In this document: positions 50,490 through 60,393 of the stretch, in pieces | Layout of the letters: every line of letters begins with the position of its first letter | Numbering within the stretch: position 1 is the stretch's first letter | From: Candidatus Falkowiibacteriota bacterium | GTDB taxonomy: Bacteria; Patescibacteriota; Patescibacteriia; Patescibacteriales; UBA12465 | DNA length: 64,000 nucleotides | Assembly: GCA_026396875.1 (NCBI GenBank) | Contig: JAPLVY010000007.1 | Span: forward strand, 1-64,000 | Reading direction: 5' to 3' | Made by a program: the position numbers and the translations under genes | Notes under the pieces: model-generated | Told to the model about the DNA's origin: nothing | Seen by the model: the letters and a program-made list of their open reading frames with translations, nothing else | Database searches by the model: none

Positions 50490-52357
50490 TTACTGTACTT
50501 TCCCTGAATTACTCAAGCTGGCAATATCGTCATCCTCTAATTTTGTCGTCTTGGGTGCACTGACAATTTTTATTTCAGAGTTATTTTCCGAATCAAGAGC
50601 AGAAACCGAGGAACCAGGAGAAACAATTAATATTTTATTGCGGTCAGTTAAAACAGGGATTAGGCTGAGATTAAACTCTCCGGTAATTTTCGGCACCGAA
50701 AGAGGGACTAAACCAAGATCCCAAACCACCTGATTTGAAGCCTGATCATAGTAAATAGCACCCGCCTGGACCTTCACTCTTCCCTCGAAGCTAGTGTTCG
50801 GTGGCAAAGCAAGACTAACCCTCGCCTTGGTCAATTCATGTAAGGTGTTGCTTAGAGACCAGTAGACCCTTAACGAAGTTTTTTCTCCTACTTTCGGGGG
50901 CAAAGGCCCCTCGCCAACAGGAGAATTGTTGTCGTCAAAGTAAAGGATCTTCTCGGAAAAATTCAAATCGCTATTCAACTTATTGATGATGACATTGCTG
51001 CGGTTAAGCTCTGACGCTATTGTATTACTGTTAATATTAAATTGAGCGTAGTTTTTAATTTGAAAATTATTGCCCAAATCAGCACTGGAAAATTTTCTCA
51101 AATGAACGGAAAAATTTAGATCACCGCTTTGTCCTGGTTTAATTTCCGCCAAAGCCGGCGCCTCATCTTTTGTCCAGGTGATTACGCCATCTTTTAACTT
51201 GCCAGAAGAATCGACAAATAAATTACTCCAATCAATAAAAGGACTGTCGGCCACGGCGCTGATTGCAACATTACTGAGAGTCGCTGCACCCTTATTGGAA
51301 TAGGAAATAGTATAGTTTAAAACATCACCAAAATTTACCGCTTGGTCTCCCTGGCTACCATTTATCATCATCGTTAAATTTAGATCGTTCTTGATCACGT
51401 CCATTCCAGCTCGTTTTTCAAGAAAGACTACATTATTACCGAGATGGTCTGGCGCGGAAAGTTTACCAACAATTTCTAGACGATTTTGATCGCATTAATT
51501 CCCTCCACCTGCCAATAGTTATCAACTTTCTTTAGAGTCCAAGACGCCGAAGAAGCAACTTCTGGATTGATAATAACAACCGACTGGGGCACCTCAAACT
51601 CAATCCTAAATTTATTAATCAGTGGAGACTCAAAATTAGAGAGTCTAAGCAAAAGACTATTCTCTGCTCCCGCCAAGCCAGCGCTTGGATAATCTATTTC
51701 CGCACGAAAGCCAAGGCCATCAACCATCGTTGACGCGGAAACTTCTTTCTTTAAATCACTGGAAAATCCCGACTGCTGATAACTCAATTTAGCCCAAACA
51801 ACATTGGCTGAATTCTCTTGATTAATGATTCTCCCCTTAACTTCAAAGGTCATTTCTGCTCCCGCCGGCAAATCTGGTAAAGTCCAGTAATTATTGTGTG
51901 AAACTGGCGCTGCACTAGCACTAGTAAAGATGAAGTTTCCTGGATATGATAATTCTAATTTCAGTGAATTAATCGGTGCGCCAGAATTATTGCGATAAGT
52001 AAGGTAATAAGAAAACTCTTCTCCAGCCTTCACTCGGTCTGGAGCAGAAATCAACAATTCAACCCCTGATTTCTGGGTGGGAGAAAAAATCAAAAGTCCT
52101 GCCCAAGCGGCAAGTGCCAAAAAAACAAGACTAAACATCCAACGAAAAACCGTAATAAACGCTTTCTGTCTGGCTTTTTTTTCTAATTTATGGACATCAA
52201 CCAGATGACCACGTTCATCACGATAAATTTCCGATAAACGGCCGTTGATTTCCTCGCCACGCTCCTCGCTTCTCATCTGACGCTCAAAACTACGAACTTC
52301 TGCGCTAGAAGGTAAGGGCTTTTCAACAAAATGCGGCTCTGTTTTCTTTGTCGACAT
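50490..52357 (-). pseudogene. Membrane-anchored repeat protein gene split by a frameshift
   Basis: Two frames, 52357-51476 and the frame ending at 50490, together would encode about 622 residues. The first has a charged cytosolic head, one membrane helix at about residues 70-90 (FRWMFSLVFLALAAWAGLLI) and DUF11-like beta domains (FSYYLTYRNNSGAPINSLKL). It ends INAIKIV at a TAG. The +/-1 frame continues as LEIVGKLSAPDHLGNNVVFL, then VLNYTISYSNKGAATLSNV, a second copy of the same fold. The shift lies between about 51476 and 51499, near an AAAA run. It is a split gene, a pseudogene or an error. Confidence 0.65.
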
Positions 52358-52361
52358 ATTT

Positions 52362-54788
52362 TTAATTATTACTTTTGATAATCACGCCGAAGCTCTGATC
52401 CCCCTCTAATAATTGACTCTTCTCCCAGCCCAGAGGGTGGGCGTCCTCAACTTCAGGATAAACCCAAATATTATTTAGCTGCTTATTTGAATCCGGAAAA
52501 GACAATTTTCCATAGTATTCAGGGGCTTTGGCTCCGGGCTGTTTCTGGACAAGAAGTGAGTATGAAGCTAATTTTTCCTTTTCGCCAAAGACAAGTCTGC
52601 CAAGTTTTGCCTGCCAGCTTTCATTTGGCAAACTATTACTGAAGGTCATTCTAAAAGGCAGATAGTAACTAAATTCAACGCTCGCTTCATTGCCAGGATC
52701 GACCATTAACCAATTAGCAAAAACCGTCTTGTTATTTTCTTGATAAATCATGGTTCCGTTGCGAGTCTTTAGGGCCTGTCCTTCCCCTTTTTGAATAAGT
52801 GGACGCTCTTGCCAATCATCGGCAGCTTTTTTAAATAGTGAACTACTGGGGGTGGTAAAACCCGAGGAATCGATTAACTCACTTCCTAGCGGCACATAAA
52901 TTCTAAGCCAATCAACGTTTCTCATGCCAAACAACTTTTCATTTTTAATACCGCTATGATTTTTGGTAATTTTTACTCTATTGAGAATCCGACCATCCGC
53001 CTGGATTTCGGTGCTCTGTTCAATTCTCTCGGTCACTCGATAGTCGCTTTTGCCGCCACTAATATTAGAGTCAACTACCATCAAATAATCGCCAGTAGTT
53101 TTCTCTTGCCTACCAGCCCAGGAACGACGCTCAACTTCAGCCTGCAATTTTGGATCGGAAAAATTGAACATTAATTGCTTCTGGTCAAGACTTCTTTCGG
53201 TTAAGGTCAAGATTTTGGCGATATTTTCCCGATCAATTTTTTTGGGTAATTCCGAAAGAATTTTTGCCGTTAAGTCACCGATGATTTTCTTGGGCTTTTT
53301 CCCTTGATTGCGCTCTAAATCCTGCTTAACCAAGACAGTAGCGCTGGCAATATTGGTAGTACTAGTGGCACCTCGAAAATCGTCCACCGACAACTGCCCG
53401 TCTTTCACTAAATTATCTTTCTCGGTTATTTGCTGAGTTATTTCGTAAAAATTGTTAGCATCAATAATGACGCCATATTCACTAGTCAGATCAATCGGAC
53501 CAGTGATCTCCAAGAGTCCATCAATAATGTCTGGAGTAAAAGCAATTACCCCGTCTACTGTCGGACCACCACTCTTTTCGTAAAACCAACGGATATTATC
53601 AGCGGACAAAGCCCAGTCAGGGAACCAATTCGCGTCCCAAAAAAACCAACGAGCAGCAATTAGGCGCAGAGCTTCTGGAGATTTAACAAAAGCACTTAAA
53701 CCGCCCTTAGTGTCATAAGTCCCCCCACCAGGTATCTCCAAATTCTTAACTTTACCGCCACTGAAATCAATCAGCGCGTAACTTCCCATAAATCCACCAC
53801 CACCACGCAACTCATTGTTGTTTTGAAAAATAAGCAAATATCTTTTGTCTCTATTAACACCAAATAATTCTCCGAGTTTACTGGCAGCCGGCACGGCTTC
53901 TGATAAAGCATCGTCTAGAACATTCACCTTTTCTTTGAGGTCTGAGAACTGCTGGCGATATTCTGACGGCAAAGATTCTGCATCTATTTCCTCCAACTTA
54001 CTGGACAAGCTTTTTGCTTCTCTTAAAGCCACCGCCCCCTCCCTCTCAAAAATTGCCAAAGAATCCTTGGGATCACCCTGAGAAAATATTCCATCTAACG
54101 CCAAGGACAGATGCTGCCCCAAAGAAGAAGCGAGGATACCCGCTGCCAGAAACTTCTGGCCATTGGCGGCTAGACGCAATTCTTTATTCCCAGACAAAGC
54201 AGCCAGACCAAGTAAATTTTGATTAATTCCTTTCAGGTCATCTTCGGCTTGCAAGAAGTGCTGCGCGGCTCCAGAAAAGTCATTGGAAGCGGATTTTAGG
54301 TCTAAGCGAGAAGCCGCTGAGGCCGCCAACATCAGATCATTAATAGCCAAATGAGAGCTAGCACTAATCTTTTGTTTTAGCGCTTGCGGGTCAAGTATTT
54401 TATAATAAGCAAGCAATTTAAGGGGGATAAAAATAGACAAAAGAACCAGCGAGAAAGCAATAGCGCGACCAAGAAAAGAACTAGCGAAAACCTTCTTCTC
54501 AAAAGAGCTAAGACGATCGCTTATTTCCTCCGCTCTTTTGTCTAGAAGCATGCCTCCGTGGCGATGATGCGTAAGGGGTTTAAAAAAGAAAGACAGAGAA
54601 GATGAAACTCTCTTTGATTTCCAGGAATAATTATTCGATCTTTTAGTCTTCTTGTTTTGGTGTTTACCCTCATTTACTGAAGAATCATTCTTCCGTAAAT
54701 CAAGAATAAAGCCGGAGCGCTTATGCTCCAACTGATCAAGGGAAATATCTAAAGAAAATTTCTTATTTTTATTTCTCAATTTAGTCAT
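52362..54788 (-). CDS. DUF4012 domain membrane protein
   Basis: This 808-residue protein has a basic cytosolic N-terminus (about 130 residues), one membrane helix at about 125-145 (FLGRAIAFSLVLLSIFIPLK), a helical stretch, and the DUF4012 core: NRDKRYLLIFQNNNELRGGG, FMGSYALIDFSGGKVKNLEI, FFWDANWFPDWALSADN and VIAFTPDIIDGLLEITGPID. DUF4012 proteins are envelope proteins often found near glycan genes in Gram-positive and CPR bacteria. Its function is unknown. It overlaps the GT4 gene by 8 bp, so they are translationally coupled. Confidence 0.9.
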   Translation of the reverse strand: MTKLRNKNKKFSLDISLDQLEHKRSGFILDLRKNDSSVNEGKHQNKKTKRSNNYSWKSKRVSSSLSFFFKPLTHHRHGGMLLDKRAEEISDRLSSFEKKVFASSFLGRAIAFSLVLLSIFIPLKLLAYYKILDPQALKQKISASSHLAINDLMLAASAASRLDLKSASNDFSGAAQHFLQAEDDLKGINQNLLGLAALSGNKELRLAANGQKFLAAGILASSLGQHLSLALDGIFSQGDPKDSLAIFEREGAVALREAKSLSSKLEEIDAESLPSEYRQQFSDLKEKVNVLDDALSEAVPAASKLGELFGVNRDKRYLLIFQNNNELRGGGGFMGSYALIDFSGGKVKNLEIPGGGTYDTKGGLSAFVKSPEALRLIAARWFFWDANWFPDWALSADNIRWFYEKSGGPTVDGVIAFTPDIIDGLLEITGPIDLTSEYGVIIDANNFYEITQQITEKDNLVKDGQLSVDDFRGATSTTNIASATVLVKQDLERNQGKKPKKIIGDLTAKILSELPKKIDRENIAKILTLTERSLDQKQLMFNFSDPKLQAEVERRSWAGRQEKTTGDYLMVVDSNISGGKSDYRVTERIEQSTEIQADGRILNRVKITKNHSGIKNEKLFGMRNVDWLRIYVPLGSELIDSSGFTTPSSSLFKKAADDWQERPLIQKGEGQALKTRNGTMIYQENNKTVFANWLMVDPGNEASVEFSYYLPFRMTFSNSLPNESWQAKLGRLVFGEKEKLASYSLLVQKQPGAKAPEYYGKLSFPDSNKQLNNIWVYPEVEDAHPLGWEKSQLLEGDQSFGVIIKSNN

Positions 54789-55938
54789 TTATTTTTAGGC
54801 ACTTTTGATAAACCGCCAAGGTCTTTTTCGCACAATCCTGCCAACTGAAATCTTTTACTCTTTTTGTTCCTGCGTCTTTCAGATTTTCTCTTAACGTCGC
54901 ATCGCTGAAAACTCGATTCATTTTACTTAAGAAATCATTGGCATCATAGGGGTCAAAATATAGTGCGGCATCGCCTAGTATCTCTGGCAGGCTTCCCTCT
55001 TTTGAGCTAACAACCGGACAACCACGAGACATTGCCTCTAGCGGTGGTAGACCGAAGCCCTCGTAAAACGAGGGGAAAATATAGGCCAGAGCGCGAGAAA
55101 ACAAAAATGATAAATCATCATCAGAAACATAGCCGAGAAAATAAACCCTCTTCACTTGCAAGTCTTTGGCTAATTTTTTTATCTGTAAATAAAAATAGTC
55201 CTCCTTCCCCACCAAAACCAAGGAGGCATTATGCTGTTTACTTTCTCCTTGGAAGGAGGAAAAAGCCTTAAGTAAACCCTCAAGATTCTTGTGAGGATAA
55301 GCGTTGCCGACATAAAGGAAAAAAGGCTGGTCAATACCTTGCTGCTGCAAAATGCGAGAATCCGTTGCCACATCCACGAGGAAATTATCAGCCACTCCTT
55401 CGTAGGTAACCTCAATTTTATTAGCCGATATTTTAAATTGTTTAATAATATCTTCAGCGGTAAATTTTGAAACTGCAATAATCTTTAAAGAATTTTTAAC
55501 AGCGTAACCAATTACTTGTCGATAAGCAAAATTTTTCAGGCGATACATCCATGGTTTAAGCAGCGTGGCCTTCAGTGAAGGAAATTTTGTGAGAATTAAA
55601 TCATGGATAGTAACAATAAAATTACGACGGTAGAATATCGGCACGTTAAAGTGTGTAAAATGCAATAGATCGAGATTCTCACGGTAAAAGTAGAAAGGTA
55701 AAATTACTTGTTCACGCCAAGAGTACCAGCGAATATTAATCTTAACTTTTTTATAATTTTTTCCCGGTAGCTGAAAACTATCGAAATTTTCTGGACTCAA
55801 GAAAATAACGTAGTCGGCAGTCTGATCGAAAGAAACGATCCGGTCAGTGATTTCCTGAGTATAACGACCGAGGCCCTTACCAAGAGGACCATAAAAACGA
55901 GCGTCAATACCAATTTTTGGTTTTTTGTGATTTTCCAT
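54781..55938 (-). CDS. Glycosyltransferase family 4
   Basis: The 385-residue product has a GT-B fold. The N-domain reads GIDARFYGPLGKGLGRYTQE and LLHFTHFNVPIFYRRNFIVT. The C-domain has FFLYVGNAYPHKNLEGLLKA and the EX7E-type motif SFYEGFGLPPLEAMSRGCPV. It transfers a sugar from a nucleotide donor, with unknown acceptor, in the cytosol. The coupled DUF4012 gene and the nearby rml genes suggest surface glycan assembly. Confidence 0.92.
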   Translation of the reverse strand: MENHKKPKIGIDARFYGPLGKGLGRYTQEITDRIVSFDQTADYVIFLSPENFDSFQLPGKNYKKVKINIRWYSWREQVILPFYFYRENLDLLHFTHFNVPIFYRRNFIVTIHDLILTKFPSLKATLLKPWMYRLKNFAYRQVIGYAVKNSLKIIAVSKFTAEDIIKQFKISANKIEVTYEGVADNFLVDVATDSRILQQQGIDQPFFLYVGNAYPHKNLEGLLKAFSSFQGESKQHNASLVLVGKEDYFYLQIKKLAKDLQVKRVYFLGYVSDDDLSFLFSRALAYIFPSFYEGFGLPPLEAMSRGCPVVSSKEGSLPEILGDAALYFDPYDANDFLSKMNRVFSDATLRENLKDAGTKRVKDFSWQDCAKKTLAVYQKCLKIND

Positions 55939-55947
55939 TTTTATAGT

Positions 55948-57372
55948 TTAGGCAAAGGGGAGGTTCTCCGGTGGATTATCTTTTTCCAAGGCTTCTATTT
56001 TGTCATCTGGTGCTTTTGGTCCTTTCGGTTTTTCGTTAAAAATATCTTCTGGAACATATTTGTCATCCATAAACAGGGGCAAACTTGCTGGAGCTTCCGC
56101 CTTTCTGCCAGGAGCCATTTGAACCAAGGGAGCTTTGACTGAAGCTTCAATTGGAAAATGCCAAATAGTAGCTAGCTCTTCAATGGTATAAACACCAGGA
56201 GTGCGACCAGCGCCGACTGCTCGACCGACATAATTATTCATCAAGCGATTTTTCTTAGTTATTAGTCGCGCTGTTTGGTTAAAATAAGCCGACTTGGTCA
56301 TGGTAAAATCTAAGTCCGGCTTAAAGCTGTTGAGATCTAAATCGATGAATTGCTTGATATAGCCGACAAAGCCACTAAAAACTTTGGCTTTATTAATAAC
56401 GTCCTTTTTGGCAAGATAAACAATTCTTAATTTGGCCTCAAAGCCTAATTGAGAAGCTTTGTTTTGGATAAATTCAATCTTCTTCTTCTGAACCGGGGTT
56501 AATTCCATCATCGATAAAGCTTTTTTCTCTTCCTTCTTTTCTGGTTGGTAGGGACCCCATAATTCAAAAAGCCCCTCACTAACTCCATGAACAATTGGCG
56601 CTAAACGATCCAATAAGTCTTCCCCAGCTTTCGGTTTCTTGCCAAGAATCTTATTTACTTCGTCATCCGCTTTTTTTGCCCAATCAAAACCACAGGGAGT
56701 AACCAGAATCTGATACCAGAATTGTTCGCCAGTCCGCAAAGAGCTGCATAAATCCATTAGCGAAGCCATGGGGTCTTTAAACTGAGTTTCGCTTGGGCCC
56801 ATTTGATGTTCAAATTCTTTATAAGTTTTTATTGGATAAATAAAATGCTTCTGCTGAATAAACTCTGAACCGGCGATATCATATTCTTCATCAGGAAAAC
56901 GTAATGGCATCCCCTCGACATAATCATCCACTTCGGTGATTTCCGCGTCTGGGTATTGAGAATAAACTGATGATTCCACTAGACTCCTGAATTGAATAGG
57001 TGTTCTGATTAAAAATTGCGTATACCCATCGATGCTAACAATCTCAAAACTAAAAGAAAGTTGATAGACTCCCAAAAACCACTTTTCAAAAAAACTAACC
57101 GAGCCGTGAGCGCCAGCCAAATAAGTAAAAAGGTTTTCGGTTGCCTTTGGAGATTGCTCATTGCCTTTGGGAATATCGATAGCCAGCAAAATAAACTTGT
57201 TTTTCATTGACCATTTAGTCTCGATGTAAATCAGCCAAAGATGCAATGAGGCTTTGACAAACATCCAGGCCAAAATTATCCAGCCAAAATACAAAAAAAA
57301 CTTCCAGAGCATGAGATCGGGCGGAAGATGTAAAAAATCTTCAATCGGGGTTAAATTGATAACAATATCCAT
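55948..57372 (-). CDS. Membrane-associated protein of CPR type, unknown function
   Basis: The 474-residue product has one N-terminal membrane helix at about residues 22-48 (KFFLYFGWIILAWMFVKASL), then a long soluble domain. It contains FILLAIDIPKGNEQSPKATE, LIRTPIQFRSLVESSVYSQY, GEQFWYQILVTPCGFDWAKK and a C-terminal TIEELATIWHFPIEASVKAP. I recall similar proteins in Patescibacteria, often beside VirB4-like ATPases, but no such ATPase is in this window. I therefore leave the function open. It lies 9 bp from the GT4 gene. Confidence 0.65.
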   Translation of the reverse strand: MDIVINLTPIEDFLHLPPDLMLWKFFLYFGWIILAWMFVKASLHLWLIYIETKWSMKNKFILLAIDIPKGNEQSPKATENLFTYLAGAHGSVSFFEKWFLGVYQLSFSFEIVSIDGYTQFLIRTPIQFRSLVESSVYSQYPDAEITEVDDYVEGMPLRFPDEEYDIAGSEFIQQKHFIYPIKTYKEFEHQMGPSETQFKDPMASLMDLCSSLRTGEQFWYQILVTPCGFDWAKKADDEVNKILGKKPKAGEDLLDRLAPIVHGVSEGLFELWGPYQPEKKEEKKALSMMELTPVQKKKIEFIQNKASQLGFEAKLRIVYLAKKDVINKAKVFSGFVGYIKQFIDLDLNSFKPDLDFTMTKSAYFNQTARLITKKNRLMNNYVGRAVGAGRTPGVYTIEELATIWHFPIEASVKAPLVQMAPGRKAEAPASLPLFMDDKYVPEDIFNEKPKGPKAPDDKIEALEKDNPPENLPFA

Positions 57373-57425
57373 AAGAAGGATAATTATAAAATATCTTTTA
57401 TTTTACCATATAAACTAGTAAAAAC

Positions 57426-57459
57426 AAAATCACCCCAGATCTATTCTGGGGTGATTTTT
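57426..57459 (-). terminator. Terminator of the sigma4-HARE-HTH gene
   Basis: AAAATCACCCCAGA (57426-57439) pairs over its length with TCTGGGGTGATTTT (57445-57458) around TCTAT. A T-run follows on both strands. Confidence 0.85.
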
Positions 57460-57481
57460 GATATCGAAAAAGATTGAAAAA

Positions 57482-58513
57482 TTATTTATTCCACTCCTTC
57501 AAACCATACATACCGCGACCGGTTAAAATGTAGCGGTTATCCAAAATTAATTCGTTGTGAACAGTGGCTGGATTTGCCACTTTTTTGTCAAAACCGACTT
57601 CATTGATCCGACGAGCAATCTCAGTAAAATGCAAAGGCTCACCAGCGTTCTTTAAAACCAAAAAGATTTTATCATTAATAGTTTTTGGCTTAACCTCCTG
57701 CCAAGAGGAAACACCCCAATGTCCAAATTTGTTTCTTTCCAGGCTCTTGATGGCTTGCATTAGAGAGTAAAGAATCTTGTTGCTGTTGATTACTTCTGCT
57801 TTATCTGGGAAAGTTTCACTCTTTAAAATTGCTGAAATATCGACATCACCATCAAACGTTAGCTGCTCTTGGTATTTATTGTAGGAATCGAGCTCTTTTA
57901 GAAGATCGAGCAATTCTTCAGTGCTTAAAGTTTTCTTCAAGGCGTCAACCTTCTCCATCAAATCATTAGCTAATTCTTCGAGATGGTTAATGGATGAGTC
58001 CTTTGATTTCAAAGAGGAGTTAAACTGCTCTGATTCGGATACGAAATCAAAGTTATCGGCCAAGACGCGAGAAAGAATAAAATCGAAGTTATTACGATAT
58101 GAAGTCTTTTCCTGTTGACTTGACTCATTATTACCATCAATAATCTCCAGGCAAAAAACCGTTAAAATATCCAAAAGATAATCACGACGCATTAAACCGC
58201 CATGCTGTTCGAGTAGGGACTCTACGACTTCTTTTAAAACTGCTAGATCGCCTTCAAGTGTTTCCAGTTTCTTGATTTTTTTCAAACTTGAAGATTCTAT
58301 TTGACGAACTCTTTCACGAGTTAACTGATGGAGCTTGCCAATTTTTTCCAGAGTTTCTTTCTTTTCCCCTTGTAAGCCAAAACGGCGCACCAAAACATCT
58401 TTTTCGCGGTCCATAAGATCGCCAAAGAGGTTGGAAACGATTTGAACGGCGTTAAGCTTGGAGGCCTCTTCGCCGCGTTTTTCTTTAATTAAAGTCTCTA
58501 AAATGCTTCCCAT
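57482..58513 (-). CDS. Sigma-70 region 4 protein fused to HARE-HTH domain
   Basis: In this 343-residue protein, sigma region 4 lies at residues about 33-85: DREKDVLVRRFGLQGEKKET, IGKLHQLTRERVRQIESSSL. No region 2 or 3 is present, so it cannot melt promoters as a normal sigma factor. The middle is helical, with heptad-like acidic stretches. The C-terminus (about 270-343) is a HARE-HTH domain (NAGEPLHFTEIARRINEVGF), as in the RNAP delta subunit and ASXL proteins. It probably binds RNA polymerase or -35 DNA as a regulator. It has its own promoter (58578-58606) and terminator. Confidence 0.82.
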   Translation of the reverse strand: MGSILETLIKEKRGEEASKLNAVQIVSNLFGDLMDREKDVLVRRFGLQGEKKETLEKIGKLHQLTRERVRQIESSSLKKIKKLETLEGDLAVLKEVVESLLEQHGGLMRRDYLLDILTVFCLEIIDGNNESSQQEKTSYRNNFDFILSRVLADNFDFVSESEQFNSSLKSKDSSINHLEELANDLMEKVDALKKTLSTEELLDLLKELDSYNKYQEQLTFDGDVDISAILKSETFPDKAEVINSNKILYSLMQAIKSLERNKFGHWGVSSWQEVKPKTINDKIFLVLKNAGEPLHFTEIARRINEVGFDKKVANPATVHNELILDNRYILTGRGMYGLKEWNK

Positions 58514-58577
58514 ATTTTCAGATGGTTGGTCAAAAAAAATATAATTGACTGACCCGCTAGTTTTTTATCTATCTTGA

Positions 58578-58606
58578 ACTCTATCACGATAACATTTTTT
58601 AGTCAA
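58578..58606 (-). promoter_or_regulatory. Promoter of the sigma4-HARE-HTH gene
   Basis: On the minus strand TTGACT (58606-58601) and TAGAGT (58583-58578) are spaced by 17 bp, and TGA precedes the -10. Confidence 0.55.
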
Positions 58607-58616
58607 TAGTCACGAG

Positions 58617-59594
58617 TTATCTGTCCTTATTTTTATAATTTTCCTTTATATTAGTAAAAATGCTGTAATATTCCTTCATTAAAAACGGCTCTCTAAATAA
58701 AGCAAAAATGAACATGCCCAGGCTAGATTTGATAATTATTGCTTTCGAAAAAAGGTTCTGTCGGCTAAAATGCTTGCTAAAAAGCAGGTGCTGGTTAACA
58801 AAAGACCAGCGACGAACATTCTTGCTTTTATTTTTTCGATCTCGAAGAGTGGCAATAAAACCTTGTCCGGGATCCGCGGCACTACGATCATGCCAGGCAG
58901 CGGCCTCAGAAACACAAGCTGATCTCTGCCCCGCCAAGAAGAGCCGGTAGGCTAGATCACAGTCCTCTTTATACATAAACATCCTTTCGTCGAAATATTG
59001 TTCCTCCCCGGCTTTTCCGGTGGCGATAAGTAATAGGGCTGAGAGGCGAAAAATACCTGCCGCCCCCGAAGGGCCGATAATCTCAAGATTATCAAAAGAG
59101 CCATCATCAACTTTCCCCTGCCCCAAGTCAGAGAAACGAAGACCGGGAGACAAAACTAAGCCGCAAGTATCAATAATTTTGTGTTCAGGATTCTTCGGAA
59201 AAGGCCAACGATAGAGCTTGGGGCAAGCGGAAGAAATTGATCCATCTCCATCCAAAAATTCGATTAGCTTTTTTATGGTATCTTTTTCTAAGAGCACATC
59301 GGGGTTAAGCATTAGAAAATAAGTGGCCCCGTCTTTTTTTGCTGAACGAATTAGAATGTTATAAGCTCTGGCAAAACCCAGGTTTTGACTCCGGGAAAGA
59401 AACTGGAAATCGGGATAACTCGTAGCAATCAATTCCTGATTGCGATAATCTCCAGGCTCACTATTATCAAAGATTTTTACCAAAAAATTATTATCTGGCA
59501 AAAAAGATAAAGCAGCCTGCAAAGCTGGCAAAGTCTTGGAAAAATATTTTAGCGAAGAATCGCCGTAGGCAACTAATCCGATAACTAACTTCAT
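58617..59594 (-). CDS. Glycosyltransferase family 2
   Basis: I start at the ATG at 59594 (MKLVIGLVAYGDSSLKYF), as the preceding VTII is not part of the fold. The 325-residue GT-A protein has VKIFDNSEPGDYRNQELIAT, NLGFARAYNILI, YFLMLNPDVLLEKDT (the DxD-like NPDV) and MFMYKEDCDLAYRLFLAGQR. This matches rhamnosyl- and related surface-sugar transferases. rmlA and rmlD upstream would supply dTDP-rhamnose, but rmlB and rmlC are not here. Confidence 0.9.
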   Translation of the reverse strand: MKLVIGLVAYGDSSLKYFSKTLPALQAALSFLPDNNFLVKIFDNSEPGDYRNQELIATSYPDFQFLSRSQNLGFARAYNILIRSAKKDGATYFLMLNPDVLLEKDTIKKLIEFLDGDGSISSACPKLYRWPFPKNPEHKIIDTCGLVLSPGLRFSDLGQGKVDDGSFDNLEIIGPSGAAGIFRLSALLLIATGKAGEEQYFDERMFMYKEDCDLAYRLFLAGQRSACVSEAAAWHDRSAADPGQGFIATLRDRKNKSKNVRRWSFVNQHLLFSKHFSRQNLFSKAIIIKSSLGMFIFALFREPFLMKEYYSIFTNIKENYKNKDR

Positions 59595-59625
59595 AATAAT
59601 TGTGACCAAAAATCTAAAGAAATAA

Positions 59626-59649
59626 AAAACGGCCGGGCAAGGCCGTTTT
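59626..59649 (-). terminator. Terminator of the pbp-murF-rmlD-rmlA unit
   Basis: AAAACGGCC (59626-59634) pairs perfectly with GGCCGTTTT (59641-59649) around GGGCAA. It lies just after the rmlA stop. Confidence 0.75.
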
Positions 59650-59650
59650 C

Positions 59651-60376
59651 TTAAATTACCATCTTATCTGCTAACTTTTCTTTGGCAATTTGCTGAGCTC
59701 TTAAAAGACTATCAAAAGTGCCCGCATCAAGCCATTCCCCTTGAACCATTGCCACTTCTAATTCTCCATGATTTAAGTACCAATTGTTGAGATCAGTGAT
59801 TTCTAACTCTCCCCGGTCGCTGGGTTTAAGATTTTTAGCCACCTCAACCACTCTTTTGTCATAAATATACATTCCGGTTACCGCATAATTACTGAGATAT
59901 TCTTTCGGTTTTTCAACTATTTTTTCAGCACGTTTTTGTTCGTCAAATTTTACTACACCGAAACGCTCCGGATCAGGAACTTCTTTGGCAAAAATCTTGG
60001 CGCCACCCCTAAAATTCTTTATTTCTTCGGAAAAATCATCTTCAAAAATATTATCGCCCAAAATCATCGCTACATCCTCATTATCAATAAAATTGCTGCC
60101 AATAATAAAGGCCTGAGCTAGGCCCTCTGGCTTGTCCTGAATTTCGTAGGTAAATTTAACCCCAAAATCTTTGCCGCTTCCCAGAAGATTCAAATAGTCG
60201 CCAGCTCTCTCCGGGGAAACAATTATTAGGATCTCTTTTATTCCGGCCTTAACCAGAGTGTTAAGAGGATAATAAATCATTGGACGATGATAAATCGGCA
60301 ATAGCTGCTTGCTAGTGATTTTTGTGAGAGGGCGCAAGCGAGTACCGCTGCCACCAGAAAGAATTATTCCACGCAT
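59651..60376 (-). CDS. rmlA: Glucose-1-phosphate thymidylyltransferase-like nucleotidyltransferase
   Basis: The 241-residue product has MRGIILSGGSGTRLRPLTK, KQLLPIYHRPMIYYPLNTLV, VAMILGDNIFEDDF and FGVVKFDEQKRAEKIVEKPK. This is the RmlA signature set for making dTDP-glucose. It is about 50 residues shorter than the classical enzyme and lacks the C-terminal allosteric part. It is the last gene of the unit with rmlD. Confidence 0.9.
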   Translation of the reverse strand: MRGIILSGGSGTRLRPLTKITSKQLLPIYHRPMIYYPLNTLVKAGIKEILIIVSPERAGDYLNLLGSGKDFGVKFTYEIQDKPEGLAQAFIIGSNFIDNEDVAMILGDNIFEDDFSEEIKNFRGGAKIFAKEVPDPERFGVVKFDEQKRAEKIVEKPKEYLSNYAVTGMYIYDKRVVEVAKNLKPSDRGELEITDLNNWYLNHGELEVAMVQGEWLDAGTFDSLLRAQQIAKEKLADKMVI

Positions 60377-60393
60377 AAATATAGAAATTAATT

